Source: Gibbula magus (lineage: Eukaryota; Mollusca; Gastropoda; Trochida; Trochidae). Taken from it: a DNA stretch of 64,000 nt. The position numbers and the translations under genes were made by a program. Positions 22,623 through 34,640 of the stretch are shown here, piece by piece (position 1 is the stretch's first letter; each line of letters starts with the position of its first letter). Below the pieces are notes generated by a model. That model had not been told where the DNA came from. It saw only the letters and a program-made list of their open reading frames with translations, and made no database searches. The DNA is taken from positions 46,676,040 to 46,740,039 of the forward strand of contig OW388293.1 in the NCBI GenBank assembly GCA_936450465.1, read 5' to 3'.

Positions 22623-23348
22623 AAGCTCCAGTCACATTTAGGTAAATTTACGTAGTTTAACCTAGTTCACCGAACATAGCCACAAAACCTCTAACTTGAT
22701 TTTTTTCGCAACTACGTTAACATTTCATTACAACATGGTTTACTATGTGTACCTAGTTATCATAGTTCAGCGTAATTATACTTACTTAAGAGTAGTTAGA
22801 CGTATAGAAACTTACTTTAACGTCAATGCGTCAATAACAAACCTACCAAAACGTAATTTATATGTGTTGATAACGTAGACAGTGGAACTAACACCTAGTC
22901 TTCTGTTATGAAACGTTCTTCAACTTAAATGATACTAGTGTAGTTTATTGTAGTATAACGTAGCCATACGTAGTATGACGCACTAGAATGTATTTAAACG
23001 TAGTAAAACGGACTTAAATACCTAGTAAGATGTAGTTATTCGGGGACAAGTTGTAATACGGTTAAGTACATTGTTAACTAGGTGTAACTACAATGAACTA
23101 AGTTCAAATTTTCAATTCACTACGTCCAAGTACATTCAACTACGTTTCTTAGAACGTAGTTGAAAATTGTGAAACTTTGAACATGTTCAAAAGTTAAATC
23201 ACAAACTACGTTTATCTCACGTCTATGTCTACATTTTGAATACGGATAACCAAGGTTAACTACGGATAACTAGGCTTAAGTACAGTTAACTACGTTAAGC
23301 TACGTTCCGCACCACTACGTTAAGTAACGTAAGTGTGACTGGGGCTTT
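22623..23348. mobile_element. Foldback/MITE-like element rich in ACGTA and TTAAC motifs
   Basis: The left end AAGCTCCAGTCACATTTAGG...ACGTAG matches the complement of the right end CTACGTTAAG...TGTGACTGGGGCTTT over about 33 bases. The interior is full of ACGTAGTT and GTTAACTA pieces in both orientations. There is no open frame longer than 60 codons. The B2 copy is 44,445-45,140. Target duplication not resolved. Confidence 0.55.
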
Positions 23349-24560
23349 AGTTACACCAAGATAGTTCTACGTTCTACTCCGTCCAAACATTATTTTAAAA
23401 CTACCTCGAACGGAACAGAAACGGGTTACGTTTGTGTATAACTTTCCATACTACGACCCAAGTACGTTAACAGACAGTTCTCAGAAAGTCCATCTAGTCT
23501 AAACTCCGTCGTCGGACAGTTGGTACCACGTTTAGATGCGACAATATTGCCCGTTCATAACGTTTTCAATTAGTTCAATACCGTTATCAGTCAGTTTATA
23601 TCAGTTCTCAACTTTACCTATTTCGATCTTAATACGCACAATGCAGTTCTAACCCGTTTGTCTCCCAATCAACTCGTTTCCAGACAGTTCTTCTCGTTTA
23701 CATTACGTTCTCATTTTGTTCTTAGTATGTTGTTCTTTTACCGCAATCACGTCCTGGCCCGATTTCTGTTAATATCCAGCACTTTCTTGTCTGTTCTTAT
23801 TCCCGTTTTCAGTTTCAATGTGAAAACGTTTAAATCTTCAATGGAATAGTGTTGACAAAAAATATTGGCCATAGGGAATCCATTCCTTTTCTCAAACAGT
23901 TCCTGTTATCGTCTTCCCCAGGGAGAGGAAATCCTAAGGTAGATAACGTGTTCCTAAACCGTTTCATCATGAATGAAATGTGTTAAACCAAACAACACTT
24001 TTTCTTGTTGCTCGGCTACCATCCAAAAGTAAAAGAAAACCAACATTCAACATGTTAACAGCTGCAAGTTGTTTATGTTTCACTTGTTTAACATTGTATC
24101 CCAAATGATGAACGTATCAAAACGCATTTATTCATACCCGTCCCATCATATCGTATTGCCAAATGAGTAAAAACTGCATGAACATTTCTCAAACGTACTA
24201 ATAACGAATTGAACGGAATCAGGACATTTTAGAACTGTGTAGCAAATTTTTAAGAACAATTACTTTTATTTGGAATAAATTTAAATGAAATAGCAACTGA
24301 AAGGAGCGTACTGTGGTCGAGTTACATCTGTGTGTGAACTTGGTGGAAAATGTGCACGAACATATTACAATTGATTTTCCGACAACGTTCTCACTCGTCC
24401 TTAGCAAGATCAAAGTAGGTGATTCCGTTCGAAGTACGGCAGCTCCGTTCGAAGTACGACAATCTCGTTTTTAGTACGTTTGTACTCCGTCCAACTGCAG
24501 AACGGGGAGATCGCCGGACATGTCCAACGTTCTTGAGAACCCTTCCGTTTTTAGTACGTC
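23349..24560. repeat. Unclassified low-complexity block rich in CGTTC/GTACG words
   Basis: Repeated short words (TAGTTC, ACTCCGTCC, CCGTTTTTAGTACGT) continue beyond the foldback element. The block is duplicated in B2 (about 45,141-46,345). No coding region or terminal structure recognised. Confidence 0.4.
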
Positions 24561-24949
24561 CGCCAGTTCATAAAGTTTGCTAACTTTGGTAGATTTGTAA
24601 TTTTCAAAAATGTATATACATACCGTGACATGTCAGACATGTCTTAGTCAACATTGTTGAGTATTGAGTAGCAGTGATTAAAATGTAATCTTTGGATACA
24701 ATCAAATTTTTGCTTGATCTAATCTTATCTCAAATCCTAGAAAATTGAAGATGTATTATACGCTTTTTGGTGAAAAAAATGAATTGGCAAAGCGCAATAA
24801 AAGACATCTTCGATCTACCTGAAGGTTGTGATCCATGTATCTGTCCGCGTTGCATCCTGTTAATGCCATTACATTACGTCACGTCACAAAATGGCATGTT
24901 GACCATTGTTATGAACATCCGAATGATTGCCCCTAAAGCAATCAATCCC

Positions 24950-25380
24950 ACAGTCTGATTAAAATATCGACGGTTTTCCGAAGAATATATAATAATTGCA
25001 AAAAAAGTGCATCTCTCAGGATACGAACTCATATCGTTCGGAGGTTTCCTCGCAAAACCGTCTGATAACAACCCGTATGTTCTGATTTGATGCAATTCAG
25101 TGAAACATTCACAAGATCTCCAACAAAAACTTTCGATAGCCAGAAGCTAGGGGCAGATAACTCAAAACACCTATCCTTTCGTCTGTTCCGAATGCTTTAT
25201 GATGTGATTGGTCAGCTATTAGACTGGACTTTGTCTGCGCTAAACTGGTACTGAACACGTGCCTATACGGGTAGTCCTCAGAACTTGTTGCGAGGAATCT
25301 ACAGAACCTGTTTTTATCCCAGTAAATAATTTGCAAATATTATTCCTCGGAACAAGGTCCCTTTAAATCAGACTGTCAAT
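24950..25380 (-). repeat. Dispersed repeat of about 430 bp, inverted relative to 7,320-7,695
   Basis: The reverse complement carries the same ordered landmarks as 7,320-7,695. In B2 only the first 25 or so bases (CAGTCTGAT...ATCGACGGTTT) remain at about 47,390-47,414. Confidence 0.6.
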
Positions 25381-25491
25381 CCCAATTCTACCATTGTAAC
25401 TCCACATGACATCCAATGATGGAAGGTACATGTATGCTACATATCCTCTCATTTTGTTTCACATCAGCCAATATTCATCCATTATTAAATA

Positions 25492-25990
25492 GGGCAAACT
25501 GACCTAAGCTCGGACACCACCCGAAGTCGCCCGAACTTCGGACACTTTCAAGTTACAGCTGACACAAAAATAAAGCAAAGTGTAACACTCCGTTGGTTTC
25601 GAAATATTTCTGTTCAATTTCGGACAATACTTGATTCTTTTGAGAAATATCTGACTATCAGATATATTTTAAAAACGAAATTTAACGAGTGGTACAAATA
25701 CCGGTTTCACGAAAGAAATCCACGAAATATTTGTGTGAATGTAAATTTTGAGTGACAATTCAGGGAATGAAGGAAGCGATTATAGTGTTTCAAATAAATG
25801 CACGTACATGAAGAAACAATTAGGTAGTCGATTAAATTTGTATTTAGTACTATAAAATTTATTCTTTGGTTTAGAATTGCGATTTTGATAACATGTCAAA
25901 ATGACCTTAGTTCGGACAGGTTTGACCATGGTTCGGACACAAGTAGACCAAAGTTCGGACACAAATCGACCAAGGTTCGGACACTTCCGG
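25492..25990 (+). repeat. Left terminal and subterminal repeats of the pogo element
   Basis: (T/C)TCGGACA words lie in the terminal repeat, again near 25,538-25,560, and as four spaced copies between about 25,910 and 25,990 (GTTCGGACA preceded by GACCAA or similar). They are probable transposase-binding sites; this is inferred from position and symmetry. Confidence 0.6.
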
Positions 25991-26209
25991 CTACTGAACA
26001 AAATGGCGGGAACATTTTTTAGTTTTACGCGGGAGTTTCATAATGGACAGTAAAACAACAAAATAACATTGTTTTGCATGGTACAGTGCTCTAATTATAT
26101 GGCGCCATTATATGCGATGCGCCTATGACGTCATATATGCAAAGTGACGTCATACAGGCCGCATCTTGGGTAACCAGTCGGTCAGACAGGTAAAAGCTGC
26201 GTTAGAAGC

Positions 26210-29200
26210 ATGTCAAGTCCCTCCAAAGAAAACAGGCTAATGAAAGCTGTTCAAGCTGTTAGACAAGGTTTGCTGTCCATACGGAAAGCTGCCAATGTGT
26301 ATAACGTCGCAAAATCTACAATTTCTGATCGGGTCACAGGCAGGATAAATATGTATGCAAAAATCGGGGTACAACCTCAACTCACGAACAATGAAGAGAG
26401 GAAGTTGATTGACATGGCCGCCAACAGGGCACTGTATGGAGTTGGATTTTCGAAAAAGACTTTTTTAAGGCATGTAGGTTTATATGCCAAAGAAAATGGG
26501 AAACCATTTAAAAGAGATGTGCCAACAGAGAAATGGTGGAGAAATCTGAAAAAAAGACATGGGGACATTTCTTTGAGAACACCCGAAGCGACCTCAATAC
26601 TACGGCACAACAGTATGACTAAAAACAGAATATCAAACTACTTTTCTGTCCTTGGGAAGGAATTGCAATACCTCGGCATTTTGGAAAAACCAGAATGCAT
26701 CTGGAATATGGACGAGACGTACCTGTCACTGTCCACCGAGCCAGATAAGATTGTTGCAAGGTATGTTATGCTTTTACAGTTTTCCCTTGTACTGTATACA
26801 TCTGATGTATTATTTTAAGTGTTCTATTTTTTCTTTTATACTAAGGTTTGGTTAAAGTAATGCATAAAACCTCTAATAATGATTTGACGTTTTGCATATA
26901 AAGTGCTGTCGGGTGAAGCTATACGCTAAGATTAAAATGATCAATGATATCAGTGAGATAGTATGTCCGTGAAAAAAACGTGTGTCATTATGAAATGCTT
27001 AATATTGGTTGAATATGTGACAGTGCGTATCTTTACCCTCTGCATATTTTTGTCCGACAAGAATGTAACCTGTTATTACTATCGTTAACTATAGCGTCTT
27101 ACTGCTTTTGTATTTTTTAAGGAAAGGGGCGAAATACCTCCACTCAAAGACAGGTTCGAGAGAGAACATAACATTGGTTGTGTGTGGTAATGCGGCCGGC
27201 ACGTATATGGATCCGCATCTCGTCATCAAGGGGAAAACAAGGGCAGCTCTCAAGTCATGGGACACAGACCACGCTCCCACTGGGACTCGGCTGAGTGTAT
27301 CCCCCACAGGATGGATGAAACAGGTGAGATGCAACAACTAAAATTATTTCTAATCATTCAAACACACACTTTTATTGCGTGATTTTGTGAACTCATAAGT
27401 CAAGACGTCATTTATTTAAAAATGTTTTACAGTTTTCTTTGTCATTTGAGCATGCTTTCGAGGGTGGATATATGTGTGCTTTATAAATATGCACTAGTCT
27501 TTTATTATTATTATTATTTTAAAAAGAAGATATTTACATCAGTTTGCATATGCGTATATTGTACACTTACAGTAATGTTTGCGTATATATTATTGTTATG
27601 AAGGTACATCTCAGGAAAGTTTTATTTTGATGTTAATTTATCAAGTAACAATGTCAATTTATACTTGTGTTTTAGGGACTATCACTTATGTGGTTCAAGG
27701 AAGTTTTTCTTCCAAGTATTGGACCTGCAAGACCACAGGTGCTAATCTTCGATGGACACGACTCTCATCATCATGTTGAGTTAATCCATGAAGCGAGACA
27801 AAATGGCATAACTCTGATTGAAATTCCCTCGCACTGTTCTCATTGGTTACAGCCTCTTGACCGGTATATAAATTATTTAGATCAAGTACAGGACATTTTC
27901 ACCAATATCTTTCATGCAGAACAAAATTAAGATAAATTTAACAAGAAATAAATTTACACCGGTGTTATCTCAATTTTGTACGACTATGCTGCATCTAAAT
28001 ATATTATGTTTTTGCATTTGCAGGACAGTATTTGGGTCGTTTAAGTCAACATGGAAGACGGCTGTACACAGCTATACGGCTCTGACTGCATGTACTGTCA
28101 CCCATGGGAATTTCTTCCACCTCTTCAGACAAACGTGGTTGCGTCTCCAGGCAGACAGACATCTCCTAGTCTCTGGGTTCAGAGCTACCGGAATCTACCC
28201 GTTTGACCCACGAGCCATTCCTGAACAGGCCTTCCTACCTTCCACCGTTAACTGTTCAGCTTCAGCTCCAGGTACATGGTCTTCTTAATGTTATTCAAAC
28301 GACATTATATTCAATTGGTAATGATAATAATAATGATAGTGTCGACAAGTTACAGTTATATATTCTCATCACGATTACTATAAGACAATGCTCATACTGT
28401 TAAAACTGGCCAATAATTGACACTATTATATTAATATCTTAATGTTATAAACATGAATCATTGATGTACATAGCCTATATGTTTATGTATATACAGATGT
28501 GACATCAGACAAGGGAGACGATGATGATGACCTAAGGCTGGTGATGGATTTAATCCTTGGAGGAGAAGCCGGTGTGACCCAGTCTGACATGGGGGGAATG
28601 GACCTTGACCTGGAAGTGGACCAGTACCTGGACCCTGGCCTGGACCTGGACCTGGACCTGGACCCGAGGGAAGGAGAGGTGCTACCTGCTGGCAGTACGG
28701 TGCAGGATCTCGGCGTGTCTCTGCTGCCCAACGGTGATCTCGTGTACAACAGCCCCCCTATGGACCTGGAGCCCGAGGAGGAGGATGAGAGCACGGACCA
28801 GCTCACGGAGATACAGATCGACATGCAGGAGGAGCCCCTTCCCAGACATGAGGTAAAGTATTTATAAATAACATTCGAAATACAATGTACATGCATGTTA
28901 GTGCTGACGTTAGTTGCCTGACTCGGAGAGTGTGGGTTCGAATAGTGCAAATGACAGGGCCCGAATAAATGTCATAGAATGTTACTGTTGCACATTGTTG
29001 TAATGTGTGTTGTATCGCACATGTGTGTTATCCTAAAAATTACAATTTATAGTTACAATAGATATAAAATTGTCAACCAAATCTGACTACCAATCCATTG
29101 AGTAAGGAATTCATGAGGACCATAATGTCTCAAACGGCTCTTAATTGTCATTAATTATAGACGATGTAAAACGAAAGGGTAGGCTATGCTCTAAATTTTC

Positions 29201-29398
29201 TAAATTATTTTTCAGGTGCCACATCTTGATGCTATCAATTACGTTCCACCACAGAAGAAGAAGAAGTCGGAGTTTTTTATTATTTCATCAGACGCAGCAT
29301 TCCGGGCTAAAGTCGAAGCTGCCGCTGTCAGAGAAGAAAGAGAGAGAAAAAAGGCTGAACGCATGAAGAAGAGACAAGAAAAAACCCAGATGAAATGA
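26210..29398 (+). CDS. Pogo/Tigger-like transposase, six exons
   Basis: Exons are 26210-26760, 27122-27323, 27676-27863, 28024-28271, 28497-28852 and 29216-29398. All junctions are GT-AG and the frame is open for 575 residues. Residues about 11-48 form a psq-type helix-turn-helix ([19 protein letters not shown]), and a second DNA-binding helical region follows ([13 protein letters not shown]). Candidate catalytic aspartates are D168 in IWNMDET, D277 in IFDGHDSHH and D313 in WLQPLDR, a DD35D spacing. Exon 5 is an acidic tail with repeated LDLD; exon 6 has a lysine cluster (KKKKS) and a charged helix. The enzyme should cut and rejoin its own element's ends. Flanking terminal repeats argue for a mobile copy rather than a host gene, though five introns are unusual for this group. 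Confidence 0.85.
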
Positions 29399-29621
29399 AA
29401 TGATTGATTAAATATTTGTCTTAAAAACCCACTTGTCTCTCTTGTTTTGTTTGGCTCAATGTAGCAAAGAATACCAAGTTATCTAAATGTGTTACAGATG
29501 AACAATGTGTATCTTCTACTCCCACTATATCTATTAGGATTAATAACTTCAATGTGATACACTGTAGTTTTTACTAAGCATTATCGTATTTTATAACATA
29601 TGAAAAGAGTTACAATTGAAG

Positions 29622-29627
29622 AATAAA
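29622..29627 (+). promoter_or_regulatory. Candidate poly(A) signal of the transposase gene
   Basis: AATAAA about 225 nt after the stop codon, inside the element. Confidence 0.35.
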
Positions 29628-30164
29628 TACACATGTAGAACATTGTTGCGATGAAGAGTGCGTTAGTTAGCACACCCCTCCCGGTCCCCACTCCCCTTAG
29701 AAGTTTGATTACGTCTGAACGTGGTTAGAGTACCGTAAATCATTGAATTGCTATTACATTAATTACTTGAACCATTAACTGCATATATGCTTTGATTGTT
29801 TTACTGTTCGAAATTTCTAAAAGGGGCTGTCGTTTTTTTTCAAATTTCCCATTTATAATGATAATTTATTTCGAATTACAAAACACGATTCCCATCCATG
29901 GCTTTACTGAGCCATTTACAGTCACTCATTTTAAACTTGATTTTCCCAAGAGAGATGGGTGTTTTAATGTTGTGAAATTATTTTTCAAATACATTTTATC
30001 AACTTATTTGAGCTAAAAACGTGCTACCGCCGCTTTAAACTGTTGTTTGAGTTTATTGTAATACATGCAACAGTTAAAAAAGATAAATCTATTTGAACCA
30101 CAAACGCTAAACTATGTTGCGTATCAGGAAGGCGGGATACACACGGCTGTACACTGATTATGAT

Positions 30165-30290
30165 TTACCGTATTTCCTTAATTACACGCCTGCCTTGAAT
30201 AGACACCTGCCTCGAATAGACGCCCTTGCACAGGGCTTTCTGAAAACAATACACGCCTGCCTTGATTAAACGCCGGTTAAACCGAATTAA
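30165..30290. repeat. ACGCCTGCC(T/C)TGAATAGA-type short repeats inside the pogo element
   Basis: At least four ACGCC or ACACC words follow TAGA or TTAA in a 120-base block (CACGCCTGCCTTGAATAGAC and similar). Possibly a nested insertion; no ends were identified. Confidence 0.4.
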
Positions 30291-30699
30291 AATTTTATAA
30301 TCGCTGCTTCCTATCGTAGTCGTATATCAAAATCACAATGACAGCCTGCTCAGACTCATTGATCATTCGATGTAGTTACGATAGGTTTACGGTGCTCTGA
30401 AAGTTGTTTTTAACATATGCATGTGTATTACATTGTAAGCAAGTAGTAACCAAATGATAACGTAACAACGCCCATGGTAAAGGTGAATTTTTTTCTGAAT
30501 AAATAGAAAACGTGAGCTATTCTTATCGTTCAGAGCTCTTACAGGCGACACAAACAAGGTCTTACCTGCATCAGAATAGATGTAATTAATTATCTTTCTT
30601 ACCATTTACTTTCCTAAACTACTAAAAGAATATTCTAGGCTGAAACTAATATCTCACTTCAGTCTATCTGTCACCCTTTCTGTGTCCATGCAGGGTTGG

Positions 30700-30964
30700 T
30701 AACGGAGTGTCCGAACTTCGGGCGACCCTGTCCGAACCAAGGTCAAAACTGTCCGAACCTTGGGCGAATTGGTATACTCGCCTAAAACTGCTAAATTACA
30801 TATTTATTCATATAATGAACGAATATAGTGTTTGGAATTTTGAACAATATACCCATTCTCGACTTTCACCACTTATTGTTGGCTGTTAAAGAGTCAAATA
30901 TTAATAATACAACGAGCGAAATTATTTAGATCAGAACACTGTCCGAACCTCGGTCAGTTTGCCC
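30700..30964 (+). repeat. Right subterminal and terminal repeats of the pogo element
   Basis: TGTCCGAAC words at about 30,709, 30,730 and 30,750 and in the terminal repeat at about 30,940 mirror the left-end TTCGGACA words in opposite orientation. Confidence 0.6.
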
Positions 30965-32344
30965 TACTTAGAAATAAGTAATTGTATAATCGTATCGTTA
31001 TCTCTTTATCTTTCTTAACAAATGTGTAAAAGCACTTGGTCAACAAGACTGTCTAATGTAAATGTTGACCAAAGGATCAACATTGGCAAAAGGATATTGT
31101 TAAGAATCTGGGTCAGCTGTGATGTCAACAATGCTATCAGTATACAGCTGCGTACCGAAAGTTTGTTCACCTACTGGTGTATTTTAGTGCAAATATAATA
31201 TAATTTGACATGCCTTTGAAACATCATATCAACGCGAACTTTAGACCGGTCATATTACATTTTCGCATAATAAAAAGACAATTGAATAACATAATCTGAA
31301 TTGATATACCATAGTATTACTAAACAGGTACAATTTTGGCAGCTCTTTGAAGCGATCCGGTGTCAATCTTTTCAAAACTACTGGTTTTATATTCTTCTGG
31401 GAGTCTAACATACATCATATACTTCCACTTATACTCACGCAATGTATTCGTGATGAATTTGTTCTCATTTAGTAAATCTGATAACATTTATTGGAAAATT
31501 AATGAAATGTGAATTTTCAACCTTTGACCCCTTCTATCTTTTTCATTATGCCAAATTTCATAAATATATACCACTTCCGTGGCGATCACAAGATGCGTTA
31601 GAGAATGGTTGTTTTACTCATGGATGTATGATGATTCATTGTCACTGTACGTGATGCAATTTTATTGACGTTACAATGAACCTCGATTTACATGATATTT
31701 GCACTAAGATTCCCATGTAGGCTAACAAACTTTCGGTACGCAGCTGTAAATCACTAAAAGGAAGCGGATTGGCAAACAAGGAATGAGCTTATGTCAATAC
31801 CGTTCCGGGATACAAATAACATACTATGGTGAATGTACAACATGAATGTTGTATATAAATCTTTAAGTCTGAAAAAAGAAAAGATTCATTGTTTAAAACT
31901 ATTCAATAGTTTATTGCTTTCAAGGCCATTAGGCCCACAATTCGATTCATTAATACAATATTCATGAAAATACACACATGCGTATCAGAGGATTTCTCCT
32001 AGTATGCGAAAAATGTTGTACAATAATTTTTCTAACATGAAAGTATACTCATTTGAATTCAATAAATAGTTCAGACCGTTGATATTTCTGCTGTTATCAA
32101 CATGAGTGGTACATCATTACGAATAGTTAGATACATTGGAACACCATATATACTATGGATTTCATCTTCAGTTATTTTATATACATACCATTTAGAATTA
32201 GAACTATCATATTCATAAAAACATTATCTAATACATTGTATACCTACGCGTATATACACACGCAAGGGGGACTACTGTAAGTGTATAAATATGTTTGAAC
32301 GCAAAATTTATGTATTTCGAGTTAAAATTGTAAATAAAATATTT
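30965..32344. repeat. Segmental duplication spacer C1
   Basis: It matches about 47,459-48,843. It starts right at the pogo target duplication and joins A2 with no break, so C and A were copied together. Confidence 0.85.
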
Positions 32345-32697
32345 AGTTTTCATTCTATTGACCAAATGATGCGTTCTGACATTGACTCCAAAGTCGAAAT
32401 CGAAATGACAAGGAGTTGTTGTATATAAGAGTGCTGGTGAAACACTAGGGAAACTGTGTCGTTTGACTATGTCCGTGTTATATTTACATGTGCTATAATG
32501 ATGCTATATCAGAGTGCTTTGAGAACTGTTCTTACGCTATACAAATAATGAGATTGTTAGAATGGAAATTAAAATGTATACTTCACTTTAGGGCACATTT
32601 ATGTATATTTATTTTGTATTGACGTCAAGGAATATTCTTATATTCAGTAACAGATTCCAAAGGACATTGCCCGAATCAATCAGAATATCGTCATTTC

Positions 32698-34362
32698 TCA
32701 CTCTTTACACGGGTTGAACGTTATTTTCTCACATATGAACATCCGGCCGAAACTACAACTTAGTTCGGTCCATTTTCCCACTTGGGTCAGAAGTGCGATG
32801 CATCCGGTTGTGGGAGCGGAAGTGCTCCAATCTGTGAAAGTTATCTCCCCTCCCAGGTGCCAGGTGTTGGAGGCCACGTCTCCTCCCAGCCAAATTTGGT
32901 TTTCTGTGAGTATAGTATATTCATATTCACCAAAACTTATCGATCGTAGTTGAACTTACCGAAGCGAATGTTAAATTTAAATTTCAAATTAAATGACCTT
33001 GTGCATTATTAATCAATGCACTACATGTAGTGAACCCTAAATAACTACACTAACGTGCACAAATCAGTCACCATACAAAACAGCAGATATTTCGGATCAG
33101 CAGTGATGAGTCATCGCTCAGCGTTCAAAAGCCGACTAAACTAAATGTGAATTTTCAAAACACAATCTGATCAAGACAGATAAAGAAATCGTTTTGGAAT
33201 ATAATAACTAGAGATAGGAGAGTCAAACGGCCTTTTTGGCTTGTTTATGACGTCCTACAGTAATGATGCGTCAACAAATTTAAGTCCAAGAAGGTAATTG
33301 ATGTCAACAACATATTTGATTAATTGGAATTCTACGTTATATTACAGTACCAGTACAGTACCAAACATTCCGGCAAAAAAACATGGTGAAACGATTTCAG
33401 CTCCCCAAGTGAATTTGAACAGACATACAAAGTAACGAATCATACTCTGATGTATGAAATTGTGAGTACTTCTTTACAACGCACACTTAACATGTTGATG
33501 TATCGCATCTTTCCTTGCGTTGATAGACGCATGGTGTTACGTAATGACAAGAACATGCCCTGAATTCAGTTAAAACTACCTTTATATACCCTCGTCTAAC
33601 AGGGCAAGCGGGGTATATATAGCGTTCATTCTGTCCGTCTGTTCGTCCGTCCGTCTGTCACAAAACTTTGCGTATCTCCCAAACGAAACATGCTAGCCTC
33701 ACCAAACTTGCTACACATATAAGCCACATGTTAAGTTCACTGTATTTTAGTACGTGTTCCGTTTCGACTCAAGGAGAACGCCACACACATTCAGAGTTTA
33801 TTCACTAGAATCTGGATACAGACTACTTCGCATGCGTTGACGGGGGATAAATAAAAATGCTAATTGAAATGCGGAATGCCGATTGCGATTTCATACAATA
33901 TTATAGTACAATTGCAACAGTTTGTCGTCCAATAAAAAGAGGGATAGTGCAATAGATTTTTTCAAATTTGTCTCTCCAGCACTCGACTATTGTCATAAAC
34001 TGTCGTTAGTATTACTATACATTAGTCCTTAAAAAGGCTGCTTCTTTGGGATTCCCTTACATTGATCAGTACTTTCTATTTACACAATGAAAATAACCCC
34101 AATACACACAAATAACGACGGGTGACTTATTGGGCGTAAATATTCCATCTTAACTAGAGAACAAAATAATACTTACTTCCGGAGTATCTTCCCACGAAGT
34201 CAATGACATCGTTCTGCGCGGCATCCATCACGTTGACCAGTCGACTACCCTCATTTTCACAGGTTCTCATAGCTGCTGCAAAGGATCTTAGTTGCGCACC
34301 ATGGTACTTCAGACAGTAACCAGTGGGCTTGTGGAAGGACCACGATTGCCGCGGACAGTCGT
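32698..34362 (-). pseudogene. Partial PAN-CTLD lectin gene, copy A2 (two CTLD exons only)
   Basis: Exons 34362-34177 (186 nt) and 32903-32698 (206 nt) are open, phase 1, and keep acceptor and donor sites and a poly(A) signal. The signal-peptide and PAN exons are missing because the duplicated block ends at 36,868. The CTLD halves differ from A1/A3 at clustered residues (TDWSTS for TAWHTS, CIALLTQVG for CVAFLTAAG, TELSCSFG). It could still serve as alternative 3' exons of a gene that starts further right, for which no exon was found. Confidence 0.65.
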
Positions 34363-34489
34363 CTGTGACAAAATTCATACCCTGATGCAAAGTGTTGGTG
34401 ATCTAGATATTGTGAAACCATTTGTCATGACTACACAGATAACTGCGATGAACACATTGACTAAAATTGTATATTCGGTTCAATGATTT

Positions 34490-34640
34490 ATGGCTGATTT
34501 AAGCATTTCCCTAAGTTTTCCGTGCTAAGATAATGAAGTGTTGCACGTGAAATGCATAGCGGGCTCTGATTTCCAAGCACAGAAACCTTAAAGAAATACG
34601 GCAAGGCTTAATTCAGCCAGTCTTGCGTAGGGCAGTTACA
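34490..34640. mobile_element. Decayed copy of the same MITE family inside A2
   Basis: It shares GGCTGATTTAAGC, GAAATGCATAG and ATTTCCAAGCAC, and ends near TTCAGCCAGTCTTGCG. The outer parts of both ends are gone. Confidence 0.45.

Larger units (their letters stand above)
19827..25489. repeat. Segmental duplication copy B1
   Basis: It matches 41,579-47,458 almost throughout. Differences include a MITE at 20,322-20,544 found only here, about 350 bases missing near 22,170, an extra dispersed repeat at 24,976-25,438, and one rather than 12 copies of the 54-bp unit. Confidence 0.9.
25492..30964 (+). mobile_element. Complete pogo/Tigger-like DNA transposon with TA target duplication
   Basis: The left end GGGCAAACTGACCTAAGCTCGGACA and the complement of the right end, GGGCAAACTGACCGAGGTTCGGACA, differ at only a few positions. 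TA flanks both ends (25,490-25,491 and 30,965-30,966), as expected for Tc1/mariner-pogo insertion. Inside is an open six-exon transposase gene. TTCGGACA repeats cluster near both ends. The paralogous junction at about 47,450-47,465 lacks the element. Confidence 0.9.

Noticed and set aside
28483..28950. 155-codon serine/arginine minus-strand frame
   Set aside because: Antisense of transposase exon 5, whose phase and splice sites fit the transposase.
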